A stretch of DNA of 64,000 bases. Source: Hyphomicrobiaceae bacterium. GTDB lineage: Bacteria > Pseudomonadota > Alphaproteobacteria > Rhizobiales > Hyphomicrobiaceae. A model generated the notes under the pieces. It did not search any database, had not been told where the DNA came from, and worked only from the letters and a program-made list of their open reading frames with translations. Below, one piece after another: positions 25,500-34,970 of this stretch. Position 1 is the first letter of the stretch; every line of letters begins with the position of its first letter. The translations under genes were made by a program, and so were the position numbers. The DNA lies in contig JAWKWE010000007.1 in the NCBI GenBank assembly GCA_041397645.1, positions 129,066-193,065 of the forward strand. Reading direction: 5' to 3'.

Positions 25500-28172
25500 C
25501 TAGAGATCGAGGCGCACTTCGACCACTTCAGGATCATCCTCGCCGATCGTCATCTTGAACCCAAGCCGGCGAGCCATCTCAATCATGGTTGTATTTTCCG
25601 ATAGCACCAATCCGGTGATGCTGCGGACATCCTCGGCGCGGGCATAGGTAATGAGGTGCTGCATCAGACGCCACCCGAGCCCCCTACCCTTCTGATCTGA
25701 GCGTACCAGGATTCCGTATTCCCCCGTCGCCAGATCGGGATCGAGAACCAGACGGACGACACCCAGCAAATCGCCGCTTTCGGGCGCAAGCGCAACGAAG
25801 GCCATCTCGCGCGCATAGTCGATTTGCGTAAGGCGTGCGAGAAATTGGTGCGATAGCGCCACCCGTGGCGTGAAGAAGCGCATCCGCACATCTTCCGAAG
25901 AAATATTGGAAAAGAACTTCTCATAAAGCCGTTCGTCCTCAGGGCGCACCGGGCGAACCAACACGTCACCGACACCCGCGATGTCAAAGCGAGTCTCCCA
26001 CTGAAGCGGATAAGGCCTGATGGCGAGCGCCATACGCGGCTTCAGCCTTTCATCCTCCACCCGAATGCGTGCGTCGAGCGCCAGCACGCCCTCCTCGTCA
26101 ACGATCAGCGGATTGATGTCCAGTTCGCGGATCTCGGGGTGTCGCACGACCAGATGGCTGATCTTGACCAGCGTGTCGGCAATGGCCCCCACGTTCGCCG
26201 GTGGCGTATTGCGATAGCCCTTGAGCAACTTCGAGATGCGCGTTTCCTTGATCATTTGTCGGGCGAGCACATCATCAAGCGGAGGCAGCGCCAGAGCACG
26301 ATCGGCCACCACCTCAACCGCGGTTCCACCGGCTCCGAACAGGATCATCGGCCCGAACGTGCGATCCACGCTCATTCCGACTATGGTTTCATGCGCGCCT
26401 GGGCGACGGATCATGGCTTCCACCATGAAGCCTTCGATCTTTGCGTCCGGCCTTACAGATGCAACCCGCTCCATCATTTCCTGCGCGGCAATGGCGGCGG
26501 CTTTCGCGCTTTCAAGCCCAAGCCGCACGCCTCCCACGTCGGACTTATGCGAGATGTCCGGCGAAAGGATCTTGATCACACAGGCTGCGTTGTGGACTAG
26601 CACCTGGGCGGCGGCGGCTTCGACTTCTGCCGCGTTGCGCGCAACGATCGTCTCGGCGACCGGGATGCCTTCAGCGGCAAGCACGGCCTTGGCCTCAATG
26701 GCATTGAGAACGTCGCGGCCCTCGCTCAACGCCGATGCGATGATCCGCGTCACCTCGCTGTCGTCATCGGCCTCGAACTTCGGCCCAGCATCGGGTGTCT
26801 GGATGAGTTCCTGCTGTGCCCGCGCATATCTGACAAGTTGCATAAACCCGACGACGGCGTCGCTTGGCGTTTCGAACGTTGGGATTTTGTCTTTCACAAA
26901 CAGTTCGCGTGAAGCCCGCGCCGATCCCTCGCCCAACCAGCACGTCAGCAACGGCTTTGGGTTTAAGTTGTCGCGGGTTTGCGCATGATATTCGTCCAAA
27001 ATCGCTTGTGCATTCGCGAGTGGATCAGCGAGCGCCGTTGGACACTGCATGACGAGGAGGGCGTCAACCGATTTATCCTCCAGAAGCGCATCCATGGCCG
27101 CACGATACCGTTCAGGACCGGCGTCTCCGATGATGTCGACGGGATTGCCACCCGACCATCCAGCAGGGAGCACGGCGTCAAGCTTGGCCTTCGTCTCCGG
27201 CTCAAGAGGTGCAACAATTCCGCCCTCGTCCTGCAGGGCATCGACAGCAAGGACACCCGCGCCGCCGCCATTGGTGAGAATGGTCAAGCGTTCCCCATGG
27301 AGCCTGGGACGGCGTGCAAGAACCTCGGCGGCGGCAAACATATCTGGCAACGTTTGCACACGCAAAAGGCCAGTACGGCGGAAGGCGGCATCGTATGCAG
27401 CGTCTGAACCGGCAAGAGCGCCAGTGTGGGACATGGCTGCGCGCGCTCCGGCTTCATGGCGTCCGCTCTTCACCACGATTACCGGCTTCACGCGTGCAGC
27501 GCGGCGGGCGGCCGAAATAAACTTGGAAGCATTGGTGAGCGCCTCCATGTAGACCAGGATGGCTCGGCTCTCCATGTCTCCCGCGAAGTAGTCGAGAAGA
27601 TCACCGAAATCGATGTCCGACATGTCACCGAGCGAGACCACATGCGAAAATCCAATGTCGCGACCGGCAGCCCAGTCAATCACCGTCGTCAGCAGCGCTC
27701 CCGACTGAGACAGGAATGCGATTGTCCCCTTCGGCGCATCGCGATGCGCAAAGCTCGCGTTGAGACCGAGTGTCGGTAGCATCAAGCCAATGCCGTTTGG
27801 CCCCAGAATGCGAAGGCAATAGGGCCGAGCGTTATCGAGCATCGTCGCTTTTAGCGGGCCTAGCCCAGCTGTCACGACGACGGCCGCGCGCACGCCCTTC
27901 TTGCCCAATTGAGCAATGATGTCGGGAACCGTCTTGGCGGGTGTCGCCACCACCGCCAAATCCGGAACTACAGGAAGATCATCGATTGATTTGAAGCAAG
28001 GCTGACCATGAATTTCGCTATGACGCGGATTGACGAGCAGGATCTTTCCGCCAAATCCTCCGGCCATCAGATTTTTGACAATGGTCTCGCCAACTGTACC
28101 AGGTTCTGAGCTGGCGCCCACGAATACGACCGAGCGGGGTTGGAAAAGAGCATCGAGATTGCGAACGGTCAT
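25500..28172 (-). CDS. ADP-forming acyl-CoA synthetase / GNAT acetyltransferase fusion (Pat/PatZ-like)
   Basis: 890 residues. N-terminal CoA-binding domain (SVVFVGASSEPGTVGETIVKNL), succinyl-CoA-synthetase-like ligase domain with the active-site His region (RHEAGARAAMSHTGALAGSDAAY), ATP-grasp region (CVIKILSPDISHKSDVGGVRLG), and a C-terminal GNAT domain with YGILVRSDQKGRGLGWRLMQHLI. Same size and order as PatZ/Pfka of E. coli, which acetylates acetyl-CoA synthetase and other lysines; the synthetase half may be catalytic or regulatory. ATG 28172 fits the family; the frame stays open upstream to 28289. Confidence 0.9.
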   Translation of the reverse strand: MTVRNLDALFQPRSVVFVGASSEPGTVGETIVKNLMAGGFGGKILLVNPRHSEIHGQPCFKSIDDLPVVPDLAVVATPAKTVPDIIAQLGKKGVRAAVVVTAGLGPLKATMLDNARPYCLRILGPNGIGLMLPTLGLNASFAHRDAPKGTIAFLSQSGALLTTVIDWAAGRDIGFSHVVSLGDMSDIDFGDLLDYFAGDMESRAILVYMEALTNASKFISAARRAARVKPVIVVKSGRHEAGARAAMSHTGALAGSDAAYDAAFRRTGLLRVQTLPDMFAAAEVLARRPRLHGERLTILTNGGGAGVLAVDALQDEGGIVAPLEPETKAKLDAVLPAGWSGGNPVDIIGDAGPERYRAAMDALLEDKSVDALLVMQCPTALADPLANAQAILDEYHAQTRDNLNPKPLLTCWLGEGSARASRELFVKDKIPTFETPSDAVVGFMQLVRYARAQQELIQTPDAGPKFEADDDSEVTRIIASALSEGRDVLNAIEAKAVLAAEGIPVAETIVARNAAEVEAAAAQVLVHNAACVIKILSPDISHKSDVGGVRLGLESAKAAAIAAQEMMERVASVRPDAKIEGFMVEAMIRRPGAHETIVGMSVDRTFGPMILFGAGGTAVEVVADRALALPPLDDVLARQMIKETRISKLLKGYRNTPPANVGAIADTLVKISHLVVRHPEIRELDINPLIVDEEGVLALDARIRVEDERLKPRMALAIRPYPLQWETRFDIAGVGDVLVRPVRPEDERLYEKFFSNISSEDVRMRFFTPRVALSHQFLARLTQIDYAREMAFVALAPESGDLLGVVRLVLDPDLATGEYGILVRSDQKGRGLGWRLMQHLITYARAEDVRSITGLVLSENTTMIEMARRLGFKMTIGEDDPEVVEVRLDL

Positions 28173-28377
28173 AGGGTCATTGCCTCGTGGGTCCTTTACC
28201 TGATCAACTGCGCCGTCAATGACGGATTGCCGTCGTGCGCTTGTCTTGCCAGAGAAAGCGCTGAACGTGCAATTGTTGTGACAGCGCAAGGTTCTCAGTG
28301 CAGCCCCTTGACGCAGCGCCGGTACCGCTCCACCAAGGATAAAAGTTCAATCTGCCGATCCCCGGGGAGGGCTGAAG

Positions 28378-28953
28378 ATGAGTCGAGTTGGTCACGCGAA
28401 CTACGAAACCGCCAGTGCAGAGCTGCGCGCGGCGTGGGACAGCGAGATGCGTGAACGCGGGCGCGTCACCAACATGAAACGCACACTTCTGCAGTCGGAG
28501 CCCGCCTATGCAGCCTATATGGGCTGGTATCCACTTTGGGACGAACTGGAAAAGCTCGTCGGGCATCGGGCAGCCGCAGTGTTCGCGCACGCGATATCCG
28601 CGCGTAACGGATGCGTCCTGTGTACACTCTATTTCCGCAAGGAACTCGATGAAGTGGGGATCGCGCCGGACGCATTTACCACAACACCCGACGAGGCCCT
28701 CCTTGTGCGTCTGGCGGAGAGCATGGTGGTGGAAAGCGCAGGCCACCATACGTCAGATAATGAAGCCCTATGGAAGGATCTCAAAGCCCGGTTTAGTGAC
28801 CGGGATCTCGTCAACATCGTGGGCTTCGCGGGCATGATGATGGCTGTCAATGTTTTCAACAGCACGCTCGGCGTAGAGGTCGATAAGGAATTGGAGCGTT
28901 TTCTGCCCTCCTTGCGCACCGCTCAGCGCCAGGCAGCGAATGAGACGACCTGA
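28378..28953 (+). CDS. Carboxymuconolactone decarboxylase (CMD/AhpD-like) family protein
   Basis: 191 residues, all-helical CMD/peroxidase-related fold. The redox motif region reads HAISARNGCVLCTLYFRKEL, with the Cys-X2-Cys pair (here CVLC) and downstream features of AhpD-like proteins. Function is likely peroxide/alkyl hydroperoxide defence or thiol redox, but not certain. GGGAGGG six bases before ATG 28378. Its stop TGA shares one base with the ATG of the next gene, so the two are co-translated. Confidence 0.78.
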   Translation: MSRVGHANYETASAELRAAWDSEMRERGRVTNMKRTLLQSEPAYAAYMGWYPLWDELEKLVGHRAAAVFAHAISARNGCVLCTLYFRKELDEVGIAPDAFTTTPDEALLVRLAESMVVESAGHHTSDNEALWKDLKARFSDRDLVNIVGFAGMMMAVNVFNSTLGVEVDKELERFLPSLRTAQRQAANETT

Positions 28954-30509
28954 TGGCGCAAGCCCAAGACGAGATTTTCGCTTACCTGAGTAATCCGAAG
29001 AATTGGCCGGAAAAACCCGATAAAGTGGACGTGGTCGATACCCACGGCGCGCGCATCTTCCTGGCGGGCGACAGCGTCATGAAAATCAAACGCGCCGTGA
29101 AACTACCTTATCTCGATTTCTCCACGCTGGATCTGCGCAAGCGCTATTGCCTGCACGAGCTTGCCATCAACAGCCCAGGGGCTGGAGGCCTCTACCGCGA
29201 TGTCATCCCCATTACGCGCGAGCGCGACGGTCGCCTGCTCGTCAATGGTTCTGGCACGCCTGTGGAATGGGCTGTCCGGATGCACCGCTTCGACCAGGGG
29301 GATCTTCTCAAGTCTGTGACCGCGCGCGGCGCACTCACGCCGAAAATGCTGGATGAACTGGCTGATGGCATTGCCCTCTACCACGCAAACGCGCCGGCCT
29401 CCAAGGCCGAGGCGGAACGCATGAGCGATGTTACGGCAGGCGTTCTTTCAGGATTGGAGACGTCAGCCACACCCGAGCTGTCAGGTTTGTTACAAGATCT
29501 TCGCGCAACATTTCAAACGGTTCTCTCCGGAACCCAAGCCTTGCGCGCAACCCGGGCTAAGAGCGGGCACATCAGACGCTGCCATGGCGATCTGCATACG
29601 GCCAACATCGTCCTTTGGAAGGGACATCCCGTTCTGTTCGACGCGCTCGAATTCGATGAAGAGCTCGCCACGATCGACACGATGTATGACTTTGCCTTCC
29701 TGCTCATGGATCTGGAACGAATGAACGCGCGCGAAGCGGCGAATGCACTGCTAAATCGCTACTTGTGGCGCACTCAGGACATCAGTGATGTGGAGGCCCT
29801 GCGGCTGCTGCCCTTGTTCATGTCGTTGCGTGCCTGCGTGCGTGCCCTCGTTGCTATGGACCGATTCGCGGCCACACATGGCGACAGCGGCACACTGCGA
29901 GCTTCAGCACACAGATCGCTTGCACACGCCCACCACTGGCTTCAGCCGCCACCACCCCGCCTAATCGTCGTTGCGGGACTGTCCGGCACAGGAAAGACGA
30001 CCCTCGCTCGCGCCCTTGCGCCCCTCATCGATCCAGCTCCGGGCGCACTTCATTTGCGCAGCGACTTGGAGCGGAAGGCGCTGGCTGGCGTCGAGCCAAC
30101 CGATCGTCTTCCGCCATCAGCTTACTCGAAGCAAACGGCCAACGCTGTCTACAACCGCCTGATCGCACGCGGCGAAGCAGCACTACGTGCCGGTCATAGC
30201 GTCATCATCGACGCGGTCATGGCTGATCCATCGGAACGCGACGACGTCGAGGCTCTCGCACACCGAACCGGTGTCCCATTTTTCGGACTTTGGCTTGAAG
30301 GCGACGCGCAGACACTCAAGACGCGCGTAGCAAACCGTGTAGGCGATGCTTCGGACGCGACATCAGCGGTGGTCGAAAAGCAGCTCGGCTACGATATCGG
30401 CAACATTCGCTGGCCGCGGCTCGATGCAACGGCTTCAGCGCCGCAAACACTTTCGGAAGCGCGCGGCGTTCTAGGTATCGCAGACCGCGCATCGAACGCA
30501 GCGCCATAA
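28953..30509 (+). CDS. Bifunctional aminoglycoside phosphotransferase-like / P-loop kinase protein
   Basis: 518 residues. N-terminal half is an APH-type kinase fold with the catalytic loop RRCHGDLHTANIVLW and the metal-binding LFDALEFDEELATIDTMYD. C-terminal third is a separate AAA/zeta-like kinase with Walker A GLSGTGKTTLARAL and an LRSDLERKAL segment. The fusion is common in proteobacteria as an uncharacterised protein and probably phosphorylates small molecules; no evidence for drug resistance. Overlaps the CMD gene by one base. Confidence 0.82.
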   Translation: MAQAQDEIFAYLSNPKNWPEKPDKVDVVDTHGARIFLAGDSVMKIKRAVKLPYLDFSTLDLRKRYCLHELAINSPGAGGLYRDVIPITRERDGRLLVNGSGTPVEWAVRMHRFDQGDLLKSVTARGALTPKMLDELADGIALYHANAPASKAEAERMSDVTAGVLSGLETSATPELSGLLQDLRATFQTVLSGTQALRATRAKSGHIRRCHGDLHTANIVLWKGHPVLFDALEFDEELATIDTMYDFAFLLMDLERMNAREAANALLNRYLWRTQDISDVEALRLLPLFMSLRACVRALVAMDRFAATHGDSGTLRASAHRSLAHAHHWLQPPPPRLIVVAGLSGTGKTTLARALAPLIDPAPGALHLRSDLERKALAGVEPTDRLPPSAYSKQTANAVYNRLIARGEAALRAGHSVIIDAVMADPSERDDVEALAHRTGVPFFGLWLEGDAQTLKTRVANRVGDASDATSAVVEKQLGYDIGNIRWPRLDATASAPQTLSEARGVLGIADRASNAAP

Positions 30510-30522
30510 CGCAATACCTCCA

Positions 30523-31248
30523 TCAAGTTGCAGGCTGTGCCGAAGCCTGCATCAAGTTGCGGTAGAGCGTGCGCGCGACGGCGTTGAAGTTGGAAAGTTT
30601 GGCCGCCACATCCGCTTCCAAGCGTGCTGCTGCGCCCGAGCCTAGAGCACGATCCAGGGCTTGAGCGTAGGCCGGGATCGCAGCCCAATCGGCAACTGTC
30701 GTAGCAGTAACCTCGGCATGAAACTGCAGCCCATAGGCGCACGCGCCATAGCGGATAGCCTGGATGGCGCAGCGTTCCGACGATGCGAGCACAGCAACAT
30801 CGGAAGGTACGCTCTTTACCTCCGCCCCGTGCCATTGAAGCACCGGCAAGGGATCAGGCATCCCTTGCAGAAGTCGATCGCGGCGGCCCTGCTCCGACAA
30901 CTTCACGTCCATGAGACCGACTTCGCCTTCGCGCGCCAATCCAACCTCGCCACCAAGCGCCGCCGCGAGCAGCTGGTGGCCCAGACAAAGCCCCAGATAG
31001 GGACGTCGCAACTGCGTGACGAAGGTCCGAATGGCGGCGATCTCATCCACTAGCCATGGGAACTCAGTCGTCTGCCAGACATCCTGGGGGCCACCCATAA
31101 CCCACATCATATCAAAGCGGGCGAGCGCAGGTATCGTTTCCCCCGCATCGAGTTCAACCGTCTCCCACGTCACGCCATCCTCCTGCAGGAAATCGCGCAA
31201 TGTGCCTGGATGCTCAACGGCCAGATGTTGGAGAACGAGGATATGCAT
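30523..31248 (-). CDS. Class I glutamine amidotransferase
   Basis: 241 residues, GMP-synthase-like GATase1: nucleophile Cys in YLGLCLGHQLLAAALGG (about residue 91), catalytic His and Glu in LQFHAEVT (about 174-176). Hydrolyses glutamine to give ammonia for a partner synthetase or degrades gamma-glutamyl compounds. Divergent from amt, so it may belong to nitrogen metabolism; some methylamine pathways pass through gamma-glutamyl amides, but no such synthetase is present here. Specific role not deduced. Confidence 0.82.
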   Translation of the reverse strand: MHILVLQHLAVEHPGTLRDFLQEDGVTWETVELDAGETIPALARFDMMWVMGGPQDVWQTTEFPWLVDEIAAIRTFVTQLRRPYLGLCLGHQLLAAALGGEVGLAREGEVGLMDVKLSEQGRRDRLLQGMPDPLPVLQWHGAEVKSVPSDVAVLASSERCAIQAIRYGACAYGLQFHAEVTATTVADWAAIPAYAQALDRALGSGAAARLEADVAAKLSNFNAVARTLYRNLMQASAQPAT

Positions 31249-31481
31249 TCAGTGTCTCCCTGCTCGAAGCGCCGCCACGGCGTACGCTGAGTTTTTGTGC
31301 CGCCCCCTGCCGAAACCCTGCAAGCCCGAACAATGAGCGCGTTGCCGGGAAAGCGAGCAGACGTTGAGATCCGCATACATCCCCCGACGTGCTTGGCGCA
31401 GAGCCAGCAGCTACCGCCAAACGTCCGAGATTTCGACGATTTGCTGACCCGACGCACGATTACTAGCACGGTTTTCTCTTC

Positions 31482-31496
31482 TGGCACATTCGTTGC
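31482..31496 (+). promoter_or_regulatory. Sigma-54 (-24/-12) promoter of amt
   Basis: TGGCAC-ATTCG-TTGC: both elements match the sigma-54 consensus TGGCAC-N5-TTGC and the GG and GC pairs are exactly 10 bases apart. It points at amt, whose ATG lies 93 bases after the -12 element. It suggests nitrogen-limited (NtrC-type) control of the ammonium transporter and perhaps of the methylamine genes downstream. Confidence 0.78.
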
Positions 31497-31589
31497 GTTA
31501 GAGGAAATCACCGCAACTGGTTCGGGATCCCGACGAGGGTACCCCAACCGGCTTAGCGGGCGGACTGCGAGCGGCAGGGGAGACACCGT

Positions 31590-33002
31590 ATGGCCGATCA
31601 AGCGACAGCAATGACTACGATTTTCACGGAATTCTATTATTGGTTGACCGTGGTTCTAATGTTTCTAATCCACATCGGCTTCTGCATGTATGAAGTCGGC
31701 GTGTCGCGCACAAAGAACGTGCAACACACACTCCTGAAGAATGCGATGGCTATTCCCGTGGTGGGAATTGCATTCTTCCTATTTGGCATGTGGCTCTATA
31801 TTGCCCCTCAGGGCTGGCCCGTCAGCACCAGTTCGGTCAGCTTCGCCACGGGCTTCGAGCCCTGGTCAGATAAGCTTGCACCAAACCTCTCCGATCACAT
31901 CTCCGGCGTGTTCTGGGCAGCATTCGCACTGTTCGGCATGACCGCCGCTTCGATCGTTTCGGGCTCGATCATCGAGCGTTCCAAGACGACCGGATTCCTG
32001 ATCATCGCAGTCTGGGTCGGCGCGATTGCCTGGGTCATTCCGGCCGCTTGGGGCTGGGCCGGCAATGGCTGGATGACTCAATATTTTGGGTTCCATGACC
32101 AATACTGCTCCGCCGTTCTGCACGGCGTTTCAGGCTTTGCCGCTCTCGGCATCCTCATCAACCTGGGGCCGCGTATCGGCAAATTTGCGCCCGACGGCAC
32201 GCCGCGCGAAATCCCTGCCCACAATCCCTGGATGGTCACCATTGGACTGTTCCTGATCTATGTTGGCTTCTGGGGTTTCTACGCCGCTTGCCACATCCCG
32301 ATCGTGAACGTCGCGCCGGAAGGCCAGGAAGCATTCTACACCGCCACCAACATCTACGGCGTTCCGATTACGCTGTCGGGTGTGACGATGAACTTCCTGC
32401 TCGCCCTGTTCGGCGGCATGATGTCGGCCTACCTAATTTCGCACGGCAACGCCTACTGGACGTTCTCTGGCGGTCTGACCGGACTCATCTCAGCGAGTGC
32501 GGGCAACGATCTCTATCACCCAGCCATCGCATTCGTGATCGCCGTGATGGGCACGATCATTGCCTATCAGTTGCACAACTGGGTGGAAAAGAAGTTCAAG
32601 CTCGATGACGCTGTCGGCGCCGTGGCCGTGCATGGCTACTGCGGCATGTTCGGCGGCATCATCGCGGGCTTCGTCCTGTGGGGCTACCCCGCGGTCATGC
32701 CCAGCGCCGGCACAGCCGTTGCGCTGTCGGAGGGCGCAGGCTGGTTCGGCACAAACGCCGAAGGTCTGCCCATCATCACGCCGATGGGCAACACGATCGT
32801 CACGCTCATCTTCTGCTTCGGCTTCGGCTTCGTGCCCGCTTACCTGCTCGGCAAGCTGCTGAAAGCCCTTGGCATGCTGCGCGTTGATCCGAAGGTGGAA
32901 CTCACCGGCCTCGATGGCGAGATGAGCCACACCACGTATCCCGGCATGTCGGGAACCGAGGCGGCCTTCGAAGCCCTGCAACGCAAGGAGTTCAAAGTCT
33001 GA
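31590..33002 (+). CDS. amt: Ammonium transporter (Amt family)
   Basis: 470 residues with about eleven helices. Conserved pore histidines are seen in VLHGVSGFAAL and AVHGYCGMFGG; RTKNVQHTLLKN and IERSKTTGFLI are typical of the family. It imports ammonium or methylammonium. There is no glnK next to it, unlike the usual glnK-amt pair; instead a 63-residue membrane protein follows. The sigma-54 promoter upstream supports nitrogen control. Start ATG 31590; a second Met at residue 8 is possible. Confidence 0.93.
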   Translation: MADQATAMTTIFTEFYYWLTVVLMFLIHIGFCMYEVGVSRTKNVQHTLLKNAMAIPVVGIAFFLFGMWLYIAPQGWPVSTSSVSFATGFEPWSDKLAPNLSDHISGVFWAAFALFGMTAASIVSGSIIERSKTTGFLIIAVWVGAIAWVIPAAWGWAGNGWMTQYFGFHDQYCSAVLHGVSGFAALGILINLGPRIGKFAPDGTPREIPAHNPWMVTIGLFLIYVGFWGFYAACHIPIVNVAPEGQEAFYTATNIYGVPITLSGVTMNFLLALFGGMMSAYLISHGNAYWTFSGGLTGLISASAGNDLYHPAIAFVIAVMGTIIAYQLHNWVEKKFKLDDAVGAVAVHGYCGMFGGIIAGFVLWGYPAVMPSAGTAVALSEGAGWFGTNAEGLPIITPMGNTIVTLIFCFGFGFVPAYLLGKLLKALGMLRVDPKVELTGLDGEMSHTTYPGMSGTEAAFEALQRKEFKV

Positions 33003-33063
33003 GGACACTCATCAGGCGTTTCTAAACTGAGCAGACATTACCTCTCAACTTAGGAGAACCAAC

Positions 33064-33255
33064 ATGAACACCGGCGTCACATCTCTTGCAAAACTCTCCG
33101 AACTCTCCGCGATCTATCCATTCCATGGTGATGAAGTCCCCTTCACCCTGGCGATCGTTGCACTGTTCGTCGTCTTCTTCGCATGGCAGCTGTCCATGGA
33201 ATCGAAGCACCACAAAGCGATCATCGGCAACTTCACGGCAAGCCCGGCCGAATAA
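33064..33255 (+). CDS. 63-residue single-pass membrane protein between amt and dmm genes
   Basis: Good TTAGGAG ribosome site seven bases before ATG 33064. One hydrophobic helix (FTLAIVALFVVFFAWQL, about 27-43), short charged tail (SMESKHHKAIIG). Not recognised as a family. It sits 61 bases after amt and before the N-demethylase genes, so it could be a small regulator or subunit of the transporter; that is guesswork. Confidence 0.7.
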   Translation: MNTGVTSLAKLSELSAIYPFHGDEVPFTLAIVALFVVFFAWQLSMESKHHKAIIGNFTASPAE

Positions 33256-33317
33256 AGCCGATCCGATCGCAAATGGACATGCGGATGGGGCAGGCGACCT
33301 GTCCGCATGTGCTCCCT

Positions 33318-33350
33318 GGGGGTCTCGGGGAGCGACGCTCCGGGGCCCCC
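33318..33350 (+). repeat. GC-rich hairpin between small membrane gene and dmmA
   Basis: GGGGG and CCCCC outer arms enclose GGAGC-GAC-GCTCC, with small internal loops. It lies 60-95 bases after the small gene's stop and before the dmmA start. No T-run follows; it may attenuate or process the transcript. Confidence 0.5.
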
Positions 33351-33386
33351 AAACGACGAAGGATGCGCATCACATCGAGGCCCGCG

Positions 33387-33992
33387 ATGCTCGCTGCCGG
33401 AATTCCGAGCCGACCCGTTTATCCAGGGCTGAAGCCCGACGCAACCGCACGTCATAACCTCATTCTTTGCGAGGGCGAAGGCGCGGGCGCCGTGCTCGAT
33501 CTGGCCAAATCCGCGCCTCCCCAATTCTTCAATCGCACCACGATCGTCTTCCTGCCCGACGGGCCAGCAGGCAAAAGTTACGAGGCGCCGCTTGAGGCGC
33601 TGGAACCTGGCGCACTATGGATCCATCCAAGTCTCGCCACCCTACTCTTCCGGCTTAAGAACGTGCTTTCGACGGCCAATATGGGAACACGTCTGTACGT
33701 CGCCGGTAGCGAGCCATTCATCGGCAGCGTCATCCAGTATGCCATCGAAGCTGGTATCGACCAGAAATCGGTCTTCAGCGAGCACCGCGGAAGCGCCAGA
33801 CGGCGCGTCCAATGCGTGCATTGCAAAGGCATGACGGAGAACGTCACCACCAACCCGGTCGTGTGCGATCACTGCGGATTAAACCTGCTTGTGCGCGATC
33901 ACTACTCTCGCCGTCTTGGCGCATTCATGGGCGTGTGCATCGACGCCGAAGTTCCCGGCGAAGCCCCCGCGCCCGAGGAGATCTACAAATGA
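33387..33992 (+). CDS. dmmA: DmmA-family dimethylamine monooxygenase subunit
   Basis: 201 residues. The C-terminus has a zinc-ribbon-like pair CVHC...CDHC followed by LNLLVRDHYSRRLGAFMGV, the signature I associate with the DmmA/HODM small-subunit family. The frame is open upstream to 33183, overlapping the small membrane gene, so a later start is needed: ATG 33387 with GAGG six bases before is preferred over ATG 33363. Its stop overlaps the next ATG (ATGA). It should work with the next two genes in oxidative N-demethylation of dimethylamine or a similar amine. Confidence 0.8.
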   Translation: MLAAGIPSRPVYPGLKPDATARHNLILCEGEGAGAVLDLAKSAPPQFFNRTTIVFLPDGPAGKSYEAPLEALEPGALWIHPSLATLLFRLKNVLSTANMGTRLYVAGSEPFIGSVIQYAIEAGIDQKSVFSEHRGSARRRVQCVHCKGMTENVTTNPVVCDHCGLNLLVRDHYSRRLGAFMGVCIDAEVPGEAPAPEEIYK

Positions 33993-34951
33993 ATGCCTCA
34001 AATTCCATACGTGTGCGCGTGGCGGACGCCGTCGCGGTGACGCCGAGTGTGCGCCGCTTGAAACTGGTTCCGGTCTCCGATAGTGGACTTCCCGAGTTTT
34101 CCGGCGGCGCACATACGATCGTCGAGCTGGCGGGACATGAACGAACGGCACGCAATCCCTATTCGCTCATGGGATCGCCATTCGATGTTTCGTCCTACGA
34201 GATCAGCGTTCTGCGCGTTCCGAATTCGCGCGGGGGTTCAGCCTTTATCCACGATCGTCTTCAGCCAGGCTCCGAATTGTCGATCTCGACACCGGTCAAC
34301 CTGTTTCCCCTAGACCGCAGGGCGCGCAAGCACATCTTCATAGCAGGTGGCATCGGTATCACGCCCTTCATGGCAATGATGTCCCAACTCACCAAAGAGT
34401 GCGCCAATTTCGAATTGCACTATGCCATGCGGAGCCCGCAGACCGGCGCTTACTGGCAGCTCTTGACTTCTCTCTATGGTCCGCGCGTCAAGACTTACTT
34501 TAATAGCAAGGGAGAAACCATCGATCTCAATGCTCTGCTCGATTGCCAACCTCTCGGCACCCACCTCTATGTCTGCGGCCCGTCCGGAATGATCGACTGG
34601 GTGCTGGACAGCGCACGCGGCTATGGTTGGCCTGATGAGAACCTGCATTGTGAGCGTTTTTCAGCGCCGGAACCGGGAAAGGCTTTCACAGCAACGCTCG
34701 CGCGGTCAAATCTCGAAGTTGCCGTGAGCGAAAGCCAGAGCCTTCTGGAAGCCATCGAGGCGGCGGGTGTGGCCGCACCGTATTTGTGCCGCGGCGGCGC
34801 GTGCGGGCAATGTGAGACCACTGTTCGCTCCTGCGCTGGCGCCATCGAACACCACGACCACTATTTGAGCGAGGCTGAAAAGGCATCAGGCAAGAAGATC
34901 ATGCCGTGTGTCTCGCGCACGGACGGGTCACCCATCGTACTCGATCTGTAA
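33989..34951 (+). CDS. PDR/VanB-type flavin and 2Fe-2S reductase (N-demethylase reductase subunit)
   Basis: 320 residues. N-terminal FMN-binding barrel with NPYSLMGSP, NAD-binding region with FIAGGIGITPFMAMM and LYVCGPSGMIDWVL, and C-terminal plant-type ferredoxin domain with YLCRGGACGQCETTVRSC plus the fourth Cys in MPCVSR. It feeds NAD(P)H electrons to the heme subunit encoded next. Coupled to dmmA by ATGA; 19 bases precede the heme subunit ATG. Corresponds to the reductase of the dmm/HODM system; the exact letter is not assigned. Confidence 0.87.
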   Translation: MNASNSIRVRVADAVAVTPSVRRLKLVPVSDSGLPEFSGGAHTIVELAGHERTARNPYSLMGSPFDVSSYEISVLRVPNSRGGSAFIHDRLQPGSELSISTPVNLFPLDRRARKHIFIAGGIGITPFMAMMSQLTKECANFELHYAMRSPQTGAYWQLLTSLYGPRVKTYFNSKGETIDLNALLDCQPLGTHLYVCGPSGMIDWVLDSARGYGWPDENLHCERFSAPEPGKAFTATLARSNLEVAVSESQSLLEAIEAAGVAAPYLCRGGACGQCETTVRSCAGAIEHHDHYLSEAEKASGKKIMPCVSRTDGSPIVLDL

Positions 34952-34970
34952 AATGCGAGGAGCTGCCGAA

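Noticed and set aside
28953..30509. Aminoglycoside resistance gene
   Set aside because: The APH fold is fused to a kinase and is a common housekeeping family; no evidence for drug resistance.
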